A DNA stretch of 64,000 nucleotides from Fasciola hepatica (taxonomy: Eukaryota > Platyhelminthes > Trematoda > Plagiorchiida > Fasciolidae), in contig CANUEZ040000183.1 of the NCBI GenBank assembly GCA_948099385.1, positions 2,666,001 to 2,730,000 of the forward strand, in the 5' to 3' direction. Positions 13,712-28,379 of this stretch are shown in pieces. The notes under the pieces are model-generated. The model was not told where the DNA came from. It worked only from the letters and a program-made list of their open reading frames with translations, and made no database searches. The first letter of the stretch is position 1, and every line of letters begins with the position of its first letter. Position numbers and translations under genes: made by a program.

Positions 13712-15739
13712 ATATAGTCTACACTGCCATCGTTGAAGAAGTGAGCAACCTTCTCGAATTGAATTCCTACTCTCGAACGTACATTCCTAAGTTTGTTTCA
13801 ATTGCAGTACCTGACCACTGATTTCTGCAACGCGATATACAGTTCAAACGGACTGGAAAACAAAAAGAGTCTTTCGAATATTTCGTGATCGATTGTGTAC
13901 AGCATCGATTCTATCTTTGCCGGGCACATTGAACTTAACTGATGAGCTCGTTGTTGACAAGAATGACACCGGGAATGGTTTTGATGTTGCATTGTCGCTG
14001 TGTGACAAATAGGAGCAAAACATGTTCTTCTTCGACAGTAGACGTAACAACGGTAACAGAGATATCAATTCGGTCTGTGATGAAGCCAGTGGATAAACGG
14101 ATGAAGCACACATTGCAATTAGAAGTTGCGGGAGAAATGACATCATTCAACAATGAATCAGACTTTAGTAATAAACTGAATTCGTTATTTTGGGTCTTCT
14201 GTGAAACAGATGTGAGGAGCACATTAAGCGTAACTGAACTAGTCTCAGCCCATGATTTCCATGAAGTATATTGTGAGCAAATTTGGATATCCTCTACCAA
14301 CACTTCTCTGAAATTATTCGCAAGTCATACCTAATGCACCCGTATGCAGCTGCAAGTACAGTTTATTTAACTGAGTCTGTCAGTGTCTCGAACTTGGCTT
14401 GTATTCTAAAAAACGTATTACTGTCTATAAGTGAAACTGAATGGCTAGCAGATAATGAAAAACAAAAACAAAATTTTAGTCATATGCCTGATTATTCAAC
14501 TAGACACAATATATTCTGCTAAAACCTCACTTGAGTTCATTTGACTATCATGCGAGAGTATGGGAGTATTTTCCGGATGTTAAGACACACACAAAAGGAC
14601 GTCAGTATTGAAAATTGTGCAAACAGTCGGACTCGTGACGGAACGTGGTTGAACAGCTTGCCTAGGATGCGATCAATCGTCTAGTTTAAACAGAAACTCT
14701 CGGTTCAATCCAACCGTACCTAATCGTCACAGATGGGTGATTCGGGCCGAAAAAATAGTATACGGCAGGTCAAAAAGTAGGCACAAAAGCAGGATAGTTA
14801 GTCTTCCCATGTTAACGCGTCTGCTGTACTCTTTTCCGCGAAAATACATTGCTCTATCGCATTGCGAAGAGACGGATCACTTTTATTCCCTCACTAACGA
14901 ATAAAACGAATCATTACTTAAATTGCCCTAGGTCAAGTCTGTTGGCTCACGTATAGAATGCACACCACTCTCGGGGCTTAAATCCCGCAATTATGTAAAA
15001 GACTGCCATCCACTTCGTATCCTCATAAACTCCACGTTCAAACGTCACCATCGTCGACTACTTTGGTGATAGACAGCAATACACACTGGTTCGGCTAGCT
15101 ATATAACCGGGTTTTAGAGCATTATGTGACCCTAGACTCCTAGCTTAGGGTTTAGGGGCGCTAATAATGCTTATTAGTTTGGTGAAATTCCTAAACTGTG
15201 GACTTTGGTAACCTTTTGATGGACTCATATACACACCTCTAATAAACAACTACAAGTGCATCTTATTCTCTGATGCGATCAAACACACCGACAGCGGGCA
15301 AGAAAACTCCTTCACCATAGGGATGAACGTTCACCTTGATAAAAATAAGAAATCGATTACCAAGTTAAACGAATTCTTCTTTGCTGACTACCTTGAAATG
15401 TTTTCTCTCAACCGAAAGATTTGTATCAGGTGATGCAAGTCCTCAGTGCGAATCTCTTCGTCTACGATCAGTTAGTGTTCCAACACATTTTCGTCAATCT
15501 GGCAGGTGTCTACGAGCCGTTACGGCAGCAAGCTCACTGCGATGTGACTGATCTGCTAGCGACAACACGCCTCATGCTGGCGAAAAGTCAATCTGTTATT
15601 GACATAACAACTAGTGTATACGTTTACAAATCTGTCATACCCCTTGTTATCAAATTTAAAAGTGTTCCTTCATGCAGTTACAATAGCCATTACACAGCAA
15701 TTGGACGGTCATCTAACGGTTGCTTCAGTCCCGTTTAGA
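13712..15739. other. No recognised gene
   Basis: Several frames of 100-130 codons overlap at 13.84-14.33 kb on both strands, but none shows a recognisable domain. A stretch near 15.1-15.3 kb has an AATAAA and looks LTR-like in composition, but I found no direct-repeat partner. Confidence 0.45.
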
Positions 15740-15882
15740 TTCATCAGCACGGCTTATTCACCGAGTAGCAATGGAGAAATAGTCCATCCCGAAAAAACAA
15801 CCTCCAACCACGGAGAATTATTCGATCAACCATTCGACGCGGCTCTCAGGCTACATCATTGTGCTCATCCGTTACTAAATTA
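15740..15882 (+). mobile_element. Possible LTR-retrotransposon integrase trace
   Basis: The plus-strand frame contains ISTAYSPSSNGE. This resembles the end of the integrase catalytic core in Gypsy-type elements (Y-x-P-x-SNG-x-x-E, with the final catalytic glutamate). The expected E-R-F that follows is absent (EIVHPEK). A second frame then carries short matches only. No RNase H or zinc-binding domain was found upstream. Weak call based on one motif. Confidence 0.3.
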
Positions 15883-18800
15883 GAATTACGACAACTTGAG
15901 GTCAACTTTCCCTAGTAGACCGTTGCTCAGGTAGATTTTGCACATCAGGAAACAAAATATTCTTGGTAATGCATGCATTGGGACTTGCCCCATTCTTTTC
16001 ATTCCACCAATACGCTATTTACCCGGTTCAGATACTATTGGTACATCTACAGTATTGACTATTCCGTTTTTTCTAAGGATTTGATCATAACCAGCCTCAG
16101 TGGTACATTGTTTTATTCTTCGGATTTTATCCGCCCACTTCATATCGCAGATATATTTTTCAAATGCTCACAGAAAGGGAGTTGCATTGTTGAGAAATGT
16201 ATTTGCATGTAAGTTCCCATCTCAAGCCGAACAAAACCTATCAGATGTTCCCCGTACCAGCAAGACGGGTTTTCAGCTGTCGAGCAATGGCGAACATATA
16301 ATGGATTACTCTAGGTCAGAAACCATAATTTCGATGAAACAACGACATAAGATTAAACGGAAGAGTTGTGACTCTTCACACACTGTTATGTTTAAAAATT
16401 TCTCCCCCCTCAACCAAACTTTGGTCCGCAGGCTCCAAGAAATCAGTTTGGCATAACTCCAACCAGCTCAAACTAACTGTACACTTAAGAGAAACGGCCT
16501 ACCTTAGTCCGAATGGAGAAAATGAGGTTTTTCAGAAAGGTCCTCACTTTAGTTTGACAGCCTAAACGTTTTTGTGTACTTCTGAGTTCACGTATTACTT
16601 TCAAGGGAGATGACCATCGGAGGTCTCGAGCGGAAAATTACACAGAGATGCTCTCATAAGCTCATTAGAATATCTCAAAGATAGTCATTTTGGTTGCAGT
16701 TGTTACCTTTGAAGTCAACGTTTGGTGGTGAACGGCATTTGATGCAATTTGAGTGTGAGATCTCCTAGATAAAAAGACCTACGTTCATATGATGACCTGA
16801 ATCAGTGAAGGTATTGCATGAAGATCGCACCGAATACAGTCTCCGTAGGCAGAAATTTCGACATCCTGAAGAAACTCTGCTGATCATTCCACGGAGCTTG
16901 TTGAACAATATTAAGCAAAGGAGTATGATAATATTATTGAGTTTATCGTTGTCCCCAATTCCGTAAGTGGAAGAAAGGCACGCATGATTGCGTGAGCTGC
17001 TATCCCGTAGCAAATCACAGCAAGCGTGTCGTGAAAACTTTTTACCGTCTTTCCCAAGTTCATTCAGATCGTTTTCTGCAACGGATTACTCTGATGCTTG
17101 TCATTAGGCCAATTACCAAAAATTCCACTTAGGGAGTGAGCGTCAGCCCGATTTTCAAAGCCGTATATTTGCTTACTGACTAAATTTTCGCCAGTAAAAT
17201 TTGCAATGGGACCGAGATTTTCAACGTAAAGATTTTAATATGTCATCAACTCCACAGAAGTCTACAGCGTCTTCAAGCTAGTGGTTCAGATTGCCTTCGA
17301 ACTGTCTTATTGAATGCGGGAAAAGTTCATTTTATGGATACCAATTATTTTTCGAAGACATCGGACAACCATAAAGTTTGATCTATCGCACTAGTGAAAG
17401 AATGAAAAAAACGATCCTCTTAGTGCATATAAAATTCCTAGAAGGCATCTGAAACCTTATTGCAAAAGATCCCTGATGTAAGCCATTATGAATATTACCA
17501 CTCACATGGCAGGTCAGATAATGTAACCTCTCTGCTGCCATAATTTTCCTCCTGTGACTCATCGGAAACCGTGTACTGTCATAATGTTTTCAATGCTAAG
17601 ATGATGGGTTCAGCTTCATCAACCTGTCAGACAGAAATAGATGATGATTACTTTTGTCTGTTCTGATGGAATACAAAACAGCTACAATTATTATACGCAC
17701 GACTATTTGCACGTATCATTTTGCATTATTCGCGTTATCTCTGTTAAGCACTAGAACGCCATGGGAGTCCGTGGGTATACCTGCTCGTAGTAAAAACTGA
17801 TAACTTTATTTCCGTACCATTTTGTTGGGGTTTCATGACTTTTCCTGGTGATAAATTTCCCCCTTTTCTTCAGGGTTTCACTGAAGTGATCTTCCATTTA
17901 CCTTTTTACTTTGTCATATTTGGAAAGATCTCACTGTTTACTTTCGACTTTGGTCCGATTAGTTTTCTCTGAGGCATTGTTCTGGATTTTAATGGAAAGT
18001 GTCCGTACGGACATTTTGCCATTCTGTCGATGTTCTTTCCTTCGTCTTTCCAGTGTGTGGCAGCTTTTCGCTTGTTATGGTGCAGTATTATATCAGGGAA
18101 ATAAGAGAATTTCGGCTATATCGGAAATGTTTATGATCGTTCTTTGTTCCTTCACCCATTTTTACGGTCTTCTAGTGGAAGATTGGAACGGTCCGTTGAA
18201 GAAATATCACGAATACGTTTTATCTTCCGCCTACAATCAATAAGTTTCTTAACAATGGAGTACTTCGCTTCATGCTACAAATCGTGCAGCAATACCAAAC
18301 AACCTGTGTTTAAAGCAAGCAGTTCTACTGAAACACATAGTCCCTCAGATTTCTGAATAACATTAATTCGTTCTTTCATTCGACCATATCGGTAACGGTA
18401 AGGTATGTAAGAATACGTGGAATACGTTTAGTAGTGATCGGAAGTTAGAAGACCTTGTCGAACAAGCTAATGCCCACATCCATTCATCTCAATGGGGTCG
18501 TGCTATAGACTGATATTCATGTTGTTGCACCTCTAAATCAGTCAGATAGCTGATTCATAAGTGGAACGACTTGGAAGCGAGAGAGTACTTCCGATGTGAG
18601 ACAATTGATTCACATTTCGTTACCAATGTTGATCATCCGCTGCATTAAAGTCAAGATTTAAACAACTATCTAGTTCATCAGTACGTATTCACAAACATGG
18701 AGCTACAAAAAGTGCATCTGCATAACCCCCCCAGTTAGTCGTCCGAAAAACGGGGAGAAAGGTCGAAATTAATGAATTCAGTTTTAGTTACCCATATATG

Positions 18801-21800
18801 CCCACATATATATCATCCCGTAATCGCAACCACCCTATTAGATGTGATCTAATCAGACGATCAGCGTGAATCCACATCACTCAAATTTCAATCAATCCCT
18901 CCAGGACTATCACTTTGGCATGTCAGTTGGTATCGGTGCTTCTCGAAAACGACGAATATCAAACAGACTGCCGTTATTTTCGCGCTTCTCAACCTTCAGT
19001 TTGTCCTAGCCGTTTACCATGTAATTATTCCGCTGCCCTTATGAGACCACTATGTCGTTCTGTAACCTTCACTCAAATAATGGTAGATGTTCAAGGTCCC
19101 CTTCAGTATTGGTGATTGCCAAACCCGCAAAATACTTATCCTGTGTGAACGACCCCATCAGTCAGTGTCAGTGTGCCGTTTCGTACCTACGCGGCGAATT
19201 GTTTTCTGGTCATGCACACTCGCCCAGTTCGGTGCATCGAAGTCTTTCAATGACTGGTTTCAGCATATCCTCCATAGGATTATCTCAATACTGTCTGTGA
19301 GTGATAGATAGCAACCACATGCACACGCGTATAGGTAGCTTTCAAATACGATGAATCCCCGACTGATATATTGGCTTTGTTTGTCTCAACCTTCAGTCAA
19401 GCAGTTTATTGAGTGCTAGCTACAACGGACAGCCGTTATCTTGGTGCGTCTAAGTCACCTTTTAGCTCTGCTAAAGCCCTCGATCCGGCCCCAGTTTTCC
19501 ATGCCTCAGTTACACAGTCAATCCAGTTCACATGTCGTGCCATAGAGTTGCAAACGAACAACCGCTTGGTTTATCCGTCATAGCAGCCGTATTTCGCTCA
19601 GCCGCGAAACAGGTCCAGATGAGCCATGTGCGATCCAGACCACTGCACTTGTCGATCAAAATATTTTTATAGTGCATGCACGCACGAGACCACGAAATAA
19701 AACTGATATCGTGCAACAGGTTAAAAAGCCAGTGGTTATCAATGCCAACTCCGTCTGAATGGCATACTCGTTGTGTTTAGACAGGTCGTTACATCTCCCA
19801 CCACTCATCTGGCCGTTTACTTATCGCTCTGCATTGGGCAAACTACATACGTGGTGGTTCACTTTCCCAAATACCCGAGAGTGACTACGTTAAAAAATAG
19901 TAAGTGGCAAACAAGAATGAGGGCAGTCATGTTGCGTTATTCTGCAGAAAGACCGGTTGAACGTCCCCTGGCTCCAAAAAGAACCGATAGGTCGTTCTGT
20001 GTTACCAATGCACGCTGTATTTGATCTTCGAATTAGATACAGGTTGTCACTATGTGGGAACACAACGGTCCAGCAACCTGAGTTTTCCCAAAAAAGTGAG
20101 AGTATTCGAAGGTAAAGAAGTCTTCCCACTAGAGTTGGTGGGATTGATCGAAATACCTGTTGTCCATGTCTGGCGATCAAAAAAACCCAGAACAGACAAG
20201 ATATGAGCGAAAGCCGGATGACCGATTGAGCGAACCTGCGCACAAGTGAGGCTGGTTAGGGCTCGTAACTGGCGAGCGCGTCAACCACGCAGTGATGTGT
20301 ACACCCAGGTTGAGCTGTATTCGTGATGAAGAGCCCACCATTCACAAATCACGTGCCCACCATGTCGATGTAAATCATGCAAAAGATTCCACTGCTGTTC
20401 CTACATCGTGCACATCTTTTCAGGCAACCAAGTACGCTCACTCAGTCACCCAGCTTTCAACCAAGGTTTGTCTGCTTTGTGGTCCTTTGCTCGTCCGGGT
20501 TTCAACAACGGGTGGATTGCATTTCGAAACCGGATGGAGATTAGCCGTTTGTCCGCGGTTTGCCTTAGTCGTCCAGGCTCTTATACGTCGCACGTGACGC
20601 ATTTGTGACGCATACGGCGTGCAACTACCAGGAGTATACATACTAGGTTTTGTAATATGAGATGAGGGACAAATGATAACGTGAAGGTACACTTAGCGCA
20701 AATATAATTGAAAATAACCAGCTGAAGGTTTGAAAAATTACGTAGTGAACTGAACGATTTTCGGAGCTTTCAAGAAGACTACTTGTAGCGCGTTTCACAG
20801 GCATTTATATTCAGAATACAGAATAAAGAACAAGGAACTTAGTAATCATGGTGACAACAAATTACATTTTCTTGTCCTCATAGTTAGTGTGTATCGTTTT
20901 CACGAGAGACACCATGTTGATAATTGTCATGCAGTGTGGCCTGAGCTATTAAATTCGAAAGTTAATCCAGCACAACTCGCGCACACAATTGATATTATGA
21001 GAATATTAGCACTTAACGTCACCCCAAGTTACTTAAGAGATTGAATCCTGCGTAATTCATTGGTACGCAGAGTATACTCATCATTTGAGAAGGTTGAGTA
21101 AGATGGGGTGGAGATACACTCAGAAAACTAAGCAGGGGTACATGAAAGACCACGTTGAACGCAATAACTCACAGTGTTTTGTAGACTATCAGATAGGTTA
21201 TTTATTCTTCCTTGGTTGATGCAGCATAGCAAACGCTAGTGATGTTAGCGTACCGCGTTTCAGTACTCGGGAAGCTATACTGGAGGTCGCCTACCTAATG
21301 AGGTGGCCCTAACCATCTTGATTTTGTGTCCCGGAAAACAATAAGGGGTCTTCCTTGAGTGTAAAACGATCATCACATTTTAGAGAAAGGGCGTAAAACT
21401 TAATATCAGGAACAGTCACGAAATTTCGACCAACTGCTACGAAAACTGTGTTGTCCAATTTTACAACCAACCAGTGCCCTTTGGACACTTTCGGCTTTCT
21501 AGTGCTGTTTACGAAACCACACGAAGTATGCCAAACGTTACACCGTACGCGCAAATGATCATGCACACAATAATCACAGGTTTTGGGCATCCTACTATCA
21601 CGAACTTTATGGATTTCCAAAGAAGTCACTCTGGGGAATTAGGAAGAGAGAACCACCGCGTATCTAATGATTATCATCTTTCCCTATTGGACAACTTGGT
21701 GAGACCTTTCGAAAAACACTATTGCAGTGAAACACAATATACACAATAAACTCGTCGGATTAGGCCACAACATCCAATTCGTTTTTCGCATGGCTATACT

Positions 21801-24800
21801 CCTGAAGGTTCACACTAAGGATCATTTGGAATAAGAATTTCATCCCTTCAGGGTATTTTATTTGTACTGTAAGGATGCTTTTCTTCATTCCCTTACAAGC
21901 TCTACAGTATTAATTCTCTAGTCTTTTTTATATTCAGACGGAATGGGTATTGATAACACTAACGTTTTACCGCATACAATGCGAGTGTCGGAAAGCAATC
22001 GGAACAACTAGCTTCATACCGTCAAAAACAAAACTAACTCCTTGCTAAGCACCGAGGAATCGACTACAAGCTGCTATTTTCCCATTTATGACCTTGGTTC
22101 CACAGAGGCCTTTACGAATGAGAATCTTTTCAGATTGGCTTCTCTGAGCCCAAGAAGATTTCCGCATAATTTGCCCACTTAGAAGCATAAAAGTAGTCCG
22201 GTGCAGAAAGCAGTTGAGATAGGCTGGGACGTATTTCCAAAATTGTTTTCGTGACTTAAAAAACACCGAACAAGCAAGCAGGTGGGAAGGTAAGCACGTG
22301 AGCAAGTGCGTTGAATTATGTGGCGTGGAATCGACGGCGTAATCCAGGTTTACAATGCAACGAGGCGTAAAGCTTGGTTTTGTCTGATTAATCATTGGTG
22401 TCCGGGACGATCACGGCAAAAATAAGCTATGAACGTGCGTGTACAAATGCAGGCTTGGGCTGAAGAGTGCACAGGATTAGGATCGTGTTCGCATTGTTCG
22501 TGTTTACGCAACAATGTCTGTCTGAGCACATGCTTGTTCAAGCCAAACACAACAGTAAGATGTACATTCCATCGTGTAACTCACAGAACACACTGACCAG
22601 GTGGATCAGTATGCATGTAGGACAGTCCGCGGGGAAAGTTAAATTCCCGTTGCATACAGCATATTGCATCGGTCGGACGCAAAAAGAGCATCCCTTAAAC
22701 GATAGGCGGGTGTATGGCCTGTTGTTTCGAGGCGGAAAAAGTGAGCTTATTATGCTTCTCCGGCATGTTCTTCTGAATAGAATATCCTAGATAACGAAAT
22801 GTAATAGGGACCCGTATTATGGTTCACATAATTGGGTAAATTTGTGCTGTTTTTCGTAGAGTGCCTTGAAAAACTCGACGGAATAAAGAATTTGAGAAGT
22901 CAATGGGACGCTTCCGAATGCACAGTTCGTGTGTGATTTGTGATCACCATTTTCAAAATACGTCTAGTTTTGACCATACACGTCAGTAATCTCCAAACAA
23001 GTGACATAAATCCAAGAATATATTGAGTGTGCAGCCGAATATTTTCACAAGAATGTTCTGAACTATGTGGTTTCTTAAGAGGCTGGTCGCAAGCTGTCGT
23101 CGTTATCATTATCTTCGATAACTGGTTGTAGACAGAACTATCGACAGCACATAAAATAAGCCAGAAACCCAATATCGCATGCAAGTTTTTCTACTTTTCT
23201 CTCCAGTTTTATGTAATTTTGTTCATCGATAGTTACAAAACAATTGTTTTTTTTTCGATTTTGTTTTCTTGGATCGGTCATAGTTGATTCCGTAACATGC
23301 ATGGACACGGGTGCGGTAGGCGCAACACTCCAAGCTCCCACTGCGAAAGGAGGGAATAATGGCGGCCATAGAAATGAACATGTAAAAGGGAGAAAAATGA
23401 ATCCACACGTGACCAAGTGTGGTAGTCAACCTCGCAATATAGTGACGACCGACGATGAATTACAAGTCTAGTACTACGTGTTGGCCCATTGTGTCGTTTG
23501 TCATATATATATCGGTTATTGGAGATTATCCAATGCGAATGTTAACTACTAACAAATTCCACAGTAGGCAAGTGTGTCGTGCAATAACCTGTGTTGATAA
23601 CATGGGAGCAAATATATATAAAGTGGTTAGTTTGCTAGAATAAACTGGGAATGATGAAAAAGTAATTGTAGACTAAACACGGAAATAAATACCCAAGTAT
23701 TGTTTCATGACATGTGGCTAAATAAAGTCCGCTTTACAGTAGAGCACTTGACATTATCGAAGAAAGAATACGGAAATCGGTATTCATATTGACAGCAAAT
23801 GGCGCGTCGTGTCCAGATAGACATGGCACTGATGGTGTCACGAAGGGATGTATGTGTTTGAGGATCGCTAGGTAGCAAATTATGTGCTGTCGAACTTAAA
23901 GATAAGTCAAAGCGGTTTGCGTGCACAAATGGCAACATGGAAAATCCCTACCATTTACCGTCAATCCGAGGTAATTCATCCGTGTAATTGAATTTTGCGA
24001 GATGTGAATGCATTATCTGATAAAACCTGGGTGCAATGAAATTTGTGATTCCAATAAAATGGGGGTGTGGACATCCTGAATGGATCGAAACATCTAGGGA
24101 TAACGTAACACTACATGAAATTCGGAAAAAAATAATTCGAACCAAAACATCGCGATATTTCCATTGTTATTTTACTGATGTAAAATAGGTATCCTTCTCA
24201 TCAGATATTGCGTTCAGTGTGTAATACTTGCAAAGCCAAGAGGCATCTAGCTCAACATTAGGCTTGTGGTTTACTGTGAGCAGTTGGAAATCGTATGCCT
24301 TTGTTTGTCATAACCAGTTTTTGTGTAGAAAAAGCGACGGAGATTTGGTGGTAAAATTAACCGAAGATCGTTCCTGGCATGGATGAATTGTTGAATAACG
24401 TTCGAGAAATAGGAACGTTATAATCGAATTTGATGCACAATGTCTTCGCATGCCCACAATTTTTTCATACAGATGACTGAAGTGATGCCAACAGCGCAAA
24501 ATATTGATGAACCTCTTGGGTAATTAACTCGATTCCTTCATGTGATCCAACAAGCAAATATGCTGGAAACCCAGATCTGCAACCACAACCGTCAGCATCG
24601 CCATCACATGAGGAAAAAGAAGGAAAATAAGATGGCAGGATATCCGATAAACGATGAATAAACGTGGCCTTTGGCCTGTTTGCATCTATGTCGTAGTGTT
24701 TCAATCGGCCCTGTGGCGCACATATAAGTTGGATTCCTTGCCAGAGAAGTTTGCGTTCGGTGGTACAAAAAAGAGGTGAGGATATTTTTTTTCATTCGTA

Positions 24801-27800
24801 CAATTTCTTGGTTGATAAGGGTGAGGTGCCGTTTTACCGAAGCCTGGTCTTGTAGTTTATAGGCATCAGTGGAGAAGCTATTCTGCCGTAGTTAGAAATT
24901 TCAGTCTCCACAAGAAAACACAATTAGGAAATCTCCCTCATTGTCCTCGTAAAATACGTCTAGCTGGCAAAGACAGCAATCAAACGAAAACCACGAATGT
25001 ACGCCGGTAATGGATCTTTGAAGAAGAGTAATGTTGCTAGACGACAGATTTCCAGAGGCTATCCTAATTTGTTTCGTCCTGACGAGTGAATAGTGCGCTG
25101 AACGCGAATAAACGTTGGGTCTAATGACGATGAGAGTGTGATCACTCGTTGAAACAGGTGCTTCCAGTTGAAAGTGAAAAAAGTCGGAATGGTTTGTGAT
25201 AATGCTCGCGAAAACAGCGTCTCTACTGGTTGCAATAATAAAGAGATCAGTAAAAACAAAAGCACGAAAGAAATACGTAGGCGGATGATCAAAATCACCA
25301 ACAACAAAGCTTAAGATATCAGGCAGTAATGAAACAGGGAGGGTGAGAAAGCGTCAAACAAAATGAAGCTATATACAAGTTACTGACCACAGTGTCTCGA
25401 AAAGGTGAAAATTTGGGGTTACATTTTCCAACCAAGAAGTCAACGCCTTTACAGGCGAAAATGAAAATAACTCCAGACCAACCAGACCACTCGGAATTGA
25501 TGAGGATTATTCCACCATCACTTGTCTTCGTGTACTGTTTTCTGTCTTAACGGAAACCCTCAAAGTTCTCGAAAAGAACGAACTCGTTATCATTATTTTC
25601 ATTTAAGCAAGACTCTTGGACACAGGTTACAGAGTTGTTCATGTTTCTCCGAAAGTTCAGGACGTTGGTTAGGGAAGACATTTTTCCAAACAGTGACCGG
25701 ATCTTAGTACTGACCAGTATGGGAACTGCCCTCATTCTCGACGTTGTGAGACTAAGAGCAGTATTCCAAACGACTCGTTGGCTTTTCCTAGTCAAAATTG
25801 ATCTGTGACAGCTTTCAAAAAACCGAGCAGTGGATAGTGGAGCAGAACATATCGTGTCTCTAATCCGAGTGAGTGGTACACTTCCGGCAGAACGATGTCC
25901 TTTAGCAAACAGTTGTCATTTCAACATAAGGGAAGCAATCGAATCTGCAGTAGTAGCTTCTGGCACTGTTAACACTCCAAAGCAGTTACAAGGGCTTCAC
26001 GTGTCCGTACGATTTCCACAAAGGAAGCACACACTTATTTTTGCATGATGATTTGTACCAAAAGTCATCATCTACACTTGAGACGCGTTCCAGTTCAAAC
26101 ATGATAAATGCGACCTCGTAGACCGTAGTTGGGGCGAAGCTTTCGCTGTGATTTTGCGCGATCCCACTACCGATCAGGCAGACTGATACTGAATATAAAA
26201 AGTCAGAATAGTCATCTTAAGGAATGTAGTTTTATCACAACATTCAGGATATCATTTCACTTAGCAATGTCCCGTTTAAAATAACCTTTATTTTTTGTTT
26301 CAAGAAAGTTCGAGCGAATTTGCCAAAAATGGTCTGCACTCCTACCTCAGCTCAAATTTGTTTGAGTTCATTTAGATGTCCAGAGTGCTCATTCATACCA
26401 ATAAACTCAACCTCATGAGCGGAGTGTGAAAACAACTAACAACTCGAGCCCTTGGAAGAATCTTCACTCCACGATGAATGCTAATCTCTTATGGGGTTCA
26501 CAAATGTATTTGTGTGAGAACCGTACAACATTTGACCTTCCAGATTCTCATTTTCTGACAATTTTAGCCTCTTAAACTTGCATTTTTTCACCTATGTTCA
26601 TCAGAGCTTTCCTTTAATTCATTCCAACGTTCCTCTTTGATATTTCTCAGAAGCTGAATACAAGATGTTATAGTTCTTGAAAAAGGCCTGATAAGTGTTG
26701 CAATTTACCAAGTTATGATGATGAAATGGTCTGTACACCAAATCATGCATTTTTGTCCAATACCTATTCCCTTAGAAAACACATCCGGCCTACACCGACA
26801 CGCCGGTTTACTATGACCCAACAACGTATCCACGTTTCCAAAGTATCCACTCACATGTGTTAAGTGTAATAAACATTCAATCTCGCTGAATGTTCATTGA
26901 GTAGGTGCTGCATGTGCCTTCTTTCTTGTTCCACAGTAACCGGCAACTGTGTTTGACGATCCAATGAACAGGTAGCAAACACTATTGGGTAACTATAAAA
27001 CAGCATCGACAAAAGGTGTAGCTCTTATTTGGGCTCCAAATAAAACTTTTGGAACTATAGGAATAAAACATGTAAGAAATGATTCTGTTTACTATTCTTA
27101 TTTACCGATCTGACACTCAGACAGTGTCCGATCTTTCTTGGGCTAACTTCTGTTCCATGAACTAGACGGGCAGTCGCGAACTATGGAAAAGTTGTATGCA
27201 CATCGAAAACAACCTACTCGTTCCTTCATCCTCTTCAACCTGCATGGAATTACTGGTCTGATATTTCCTAGTTCCAGCCAAACGATTCGACTACACAACT
27301 GCTGCTAATCGAATAAAATCGAGCATCCGAAAATCAATACGAATTGTTATATTAGAAAAATGTCTTGCTTTCGACAGGTTTCGTAAACGTGATTCCATCA
27401 GCGTTGATTTCACGTTCCTAATCAAATGGAGAACACTACATTTATCCACCTTTTGAACCTGAAAGGATACCCTTTCAGGTTTGTTCTTTTCAAGCAAAGG
27501 CTTTTTGGTTCGAGAGCTGTCCTATAGGTGGCCACGATTAAGCAAAATTGAATTTTCTTTGAGATGCATCTGAGAGACATTAGAAGTCAAGCAGAAGAAA
27601 GTGGAGTAGAGTCTGGTTGCTTACAGAATCATAAAATCCGGTCAGTTAAGAATGAAGCGAACGAGCTCATTATTTATTTGAGCTAAATAACTCAGCTTCA
27701 TGCTGTTCCTTGCATCTCGGGTGCAAACATATAACTACACATCGAATGATATCCATGACCAAGACCAGTGCAGCGGACGTCACCAGCACCGGATAAGCTA

Positions 27801-28119
27801 TGAGACAGATTCTATAACCACCAGTTTATGATCTTTCCAATGGATTAAATAGTCGACAGGCTTATTGACATTTGGTGGAAGAGGTAAACCGTGTAACAGG
27901 CAAATTCAACCTTGCACAAACTCTGCTTGAGATTTTCCGGCTACACAAGAAAAAGGATAACTAACAAAACCTCAAGATTACAGGGAACATAAGATGAAAA
28001 TCGTACGAAATTACCGGTAAAAACTTTCGAATGGAAACTGTCTCATAGAAGAAAAACAATATTTAATACCGCTCCACCTGCAGTACGAAAGCTTCTAAAA
28101 TGTAATGTCATGAAAGCAC
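15883..28119. other. Long stretch without recognisable genes
   Basis: About 12 kb of short frames, mostly under 120 codons, on both strands. A leucine-aspartate-threonine-glycine motif in the frame at 20021-20206 resembles a retroviral-type protease but has no supporting context. I see no tRNA, rRNA, satellite or convincing retroelement domain. Likely intergenic or a large intron with very old repeats. Confidence 0.45.
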
Positions 28120-28245
28120 AGTACAGCAGCTTCATTCTGGTAAGGAACCATCAGCAGTACACCTCCGCTGAGCCAAGATTAGGACTCGAACCCAGGCCAA
28201 TCGACTGCAAATCAAACACCTTAACCACAATCCTATTTAGGATGT
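28120..28245 (-). mobile_element. tRNA-derived SINE copy 1 with CTGATG box
   Basis: On the minus strand there is an A-box-like TTGTGGTTAAGGTG (28217-28231) and a perfect B box GGTTCGAGTCC (28182-28192). A possible four-pair anticodon stem encloses a seven-base loop. About 27 nt after the B box comes CTGATGG (the CTGATG part at 28149-28154), where copy 2 has CTGATGA. The linkers between B box and CTGATG in the two copies align (TTGG-TCAG-GG-TGT). Family knowledge: trematode SINEs of the Sm-alpha type join a pol III tRNA-like promoter to a hammerhead ribozyme. In this copy the catalytic core is degraded. Confidence 0.7.
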
Positions 28246-28379
28246 CTCTCGAGAGGGACGCTGGCTAGCGTAGGGGCCGCTCGTTGTGCAGGAAATGCTC
28301 TGCTGATAGCTGAAACCAGTGTCAAATGAGTGCTTTATCAGTTAGTGGTAAATTTCAACAGACAGTGGAGAGTCGTTCC

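Noticed and set aside
17911..18243. 110-codon plus-strand frame
   Set aside because: No domain, signal peptide or splice context that supports it.
20021..20206. LDTG protease-like motif in a 61-codon frame
   Set aside because: The four-residue motif alone is common by chance; no flap, no gag or RT nearby on the same strand.
28149..28240. Functional tRNA gene
   Set aside because: A and B boxes are good, but the acceptor and T stems do not pair properly; SINE head is the better reading.
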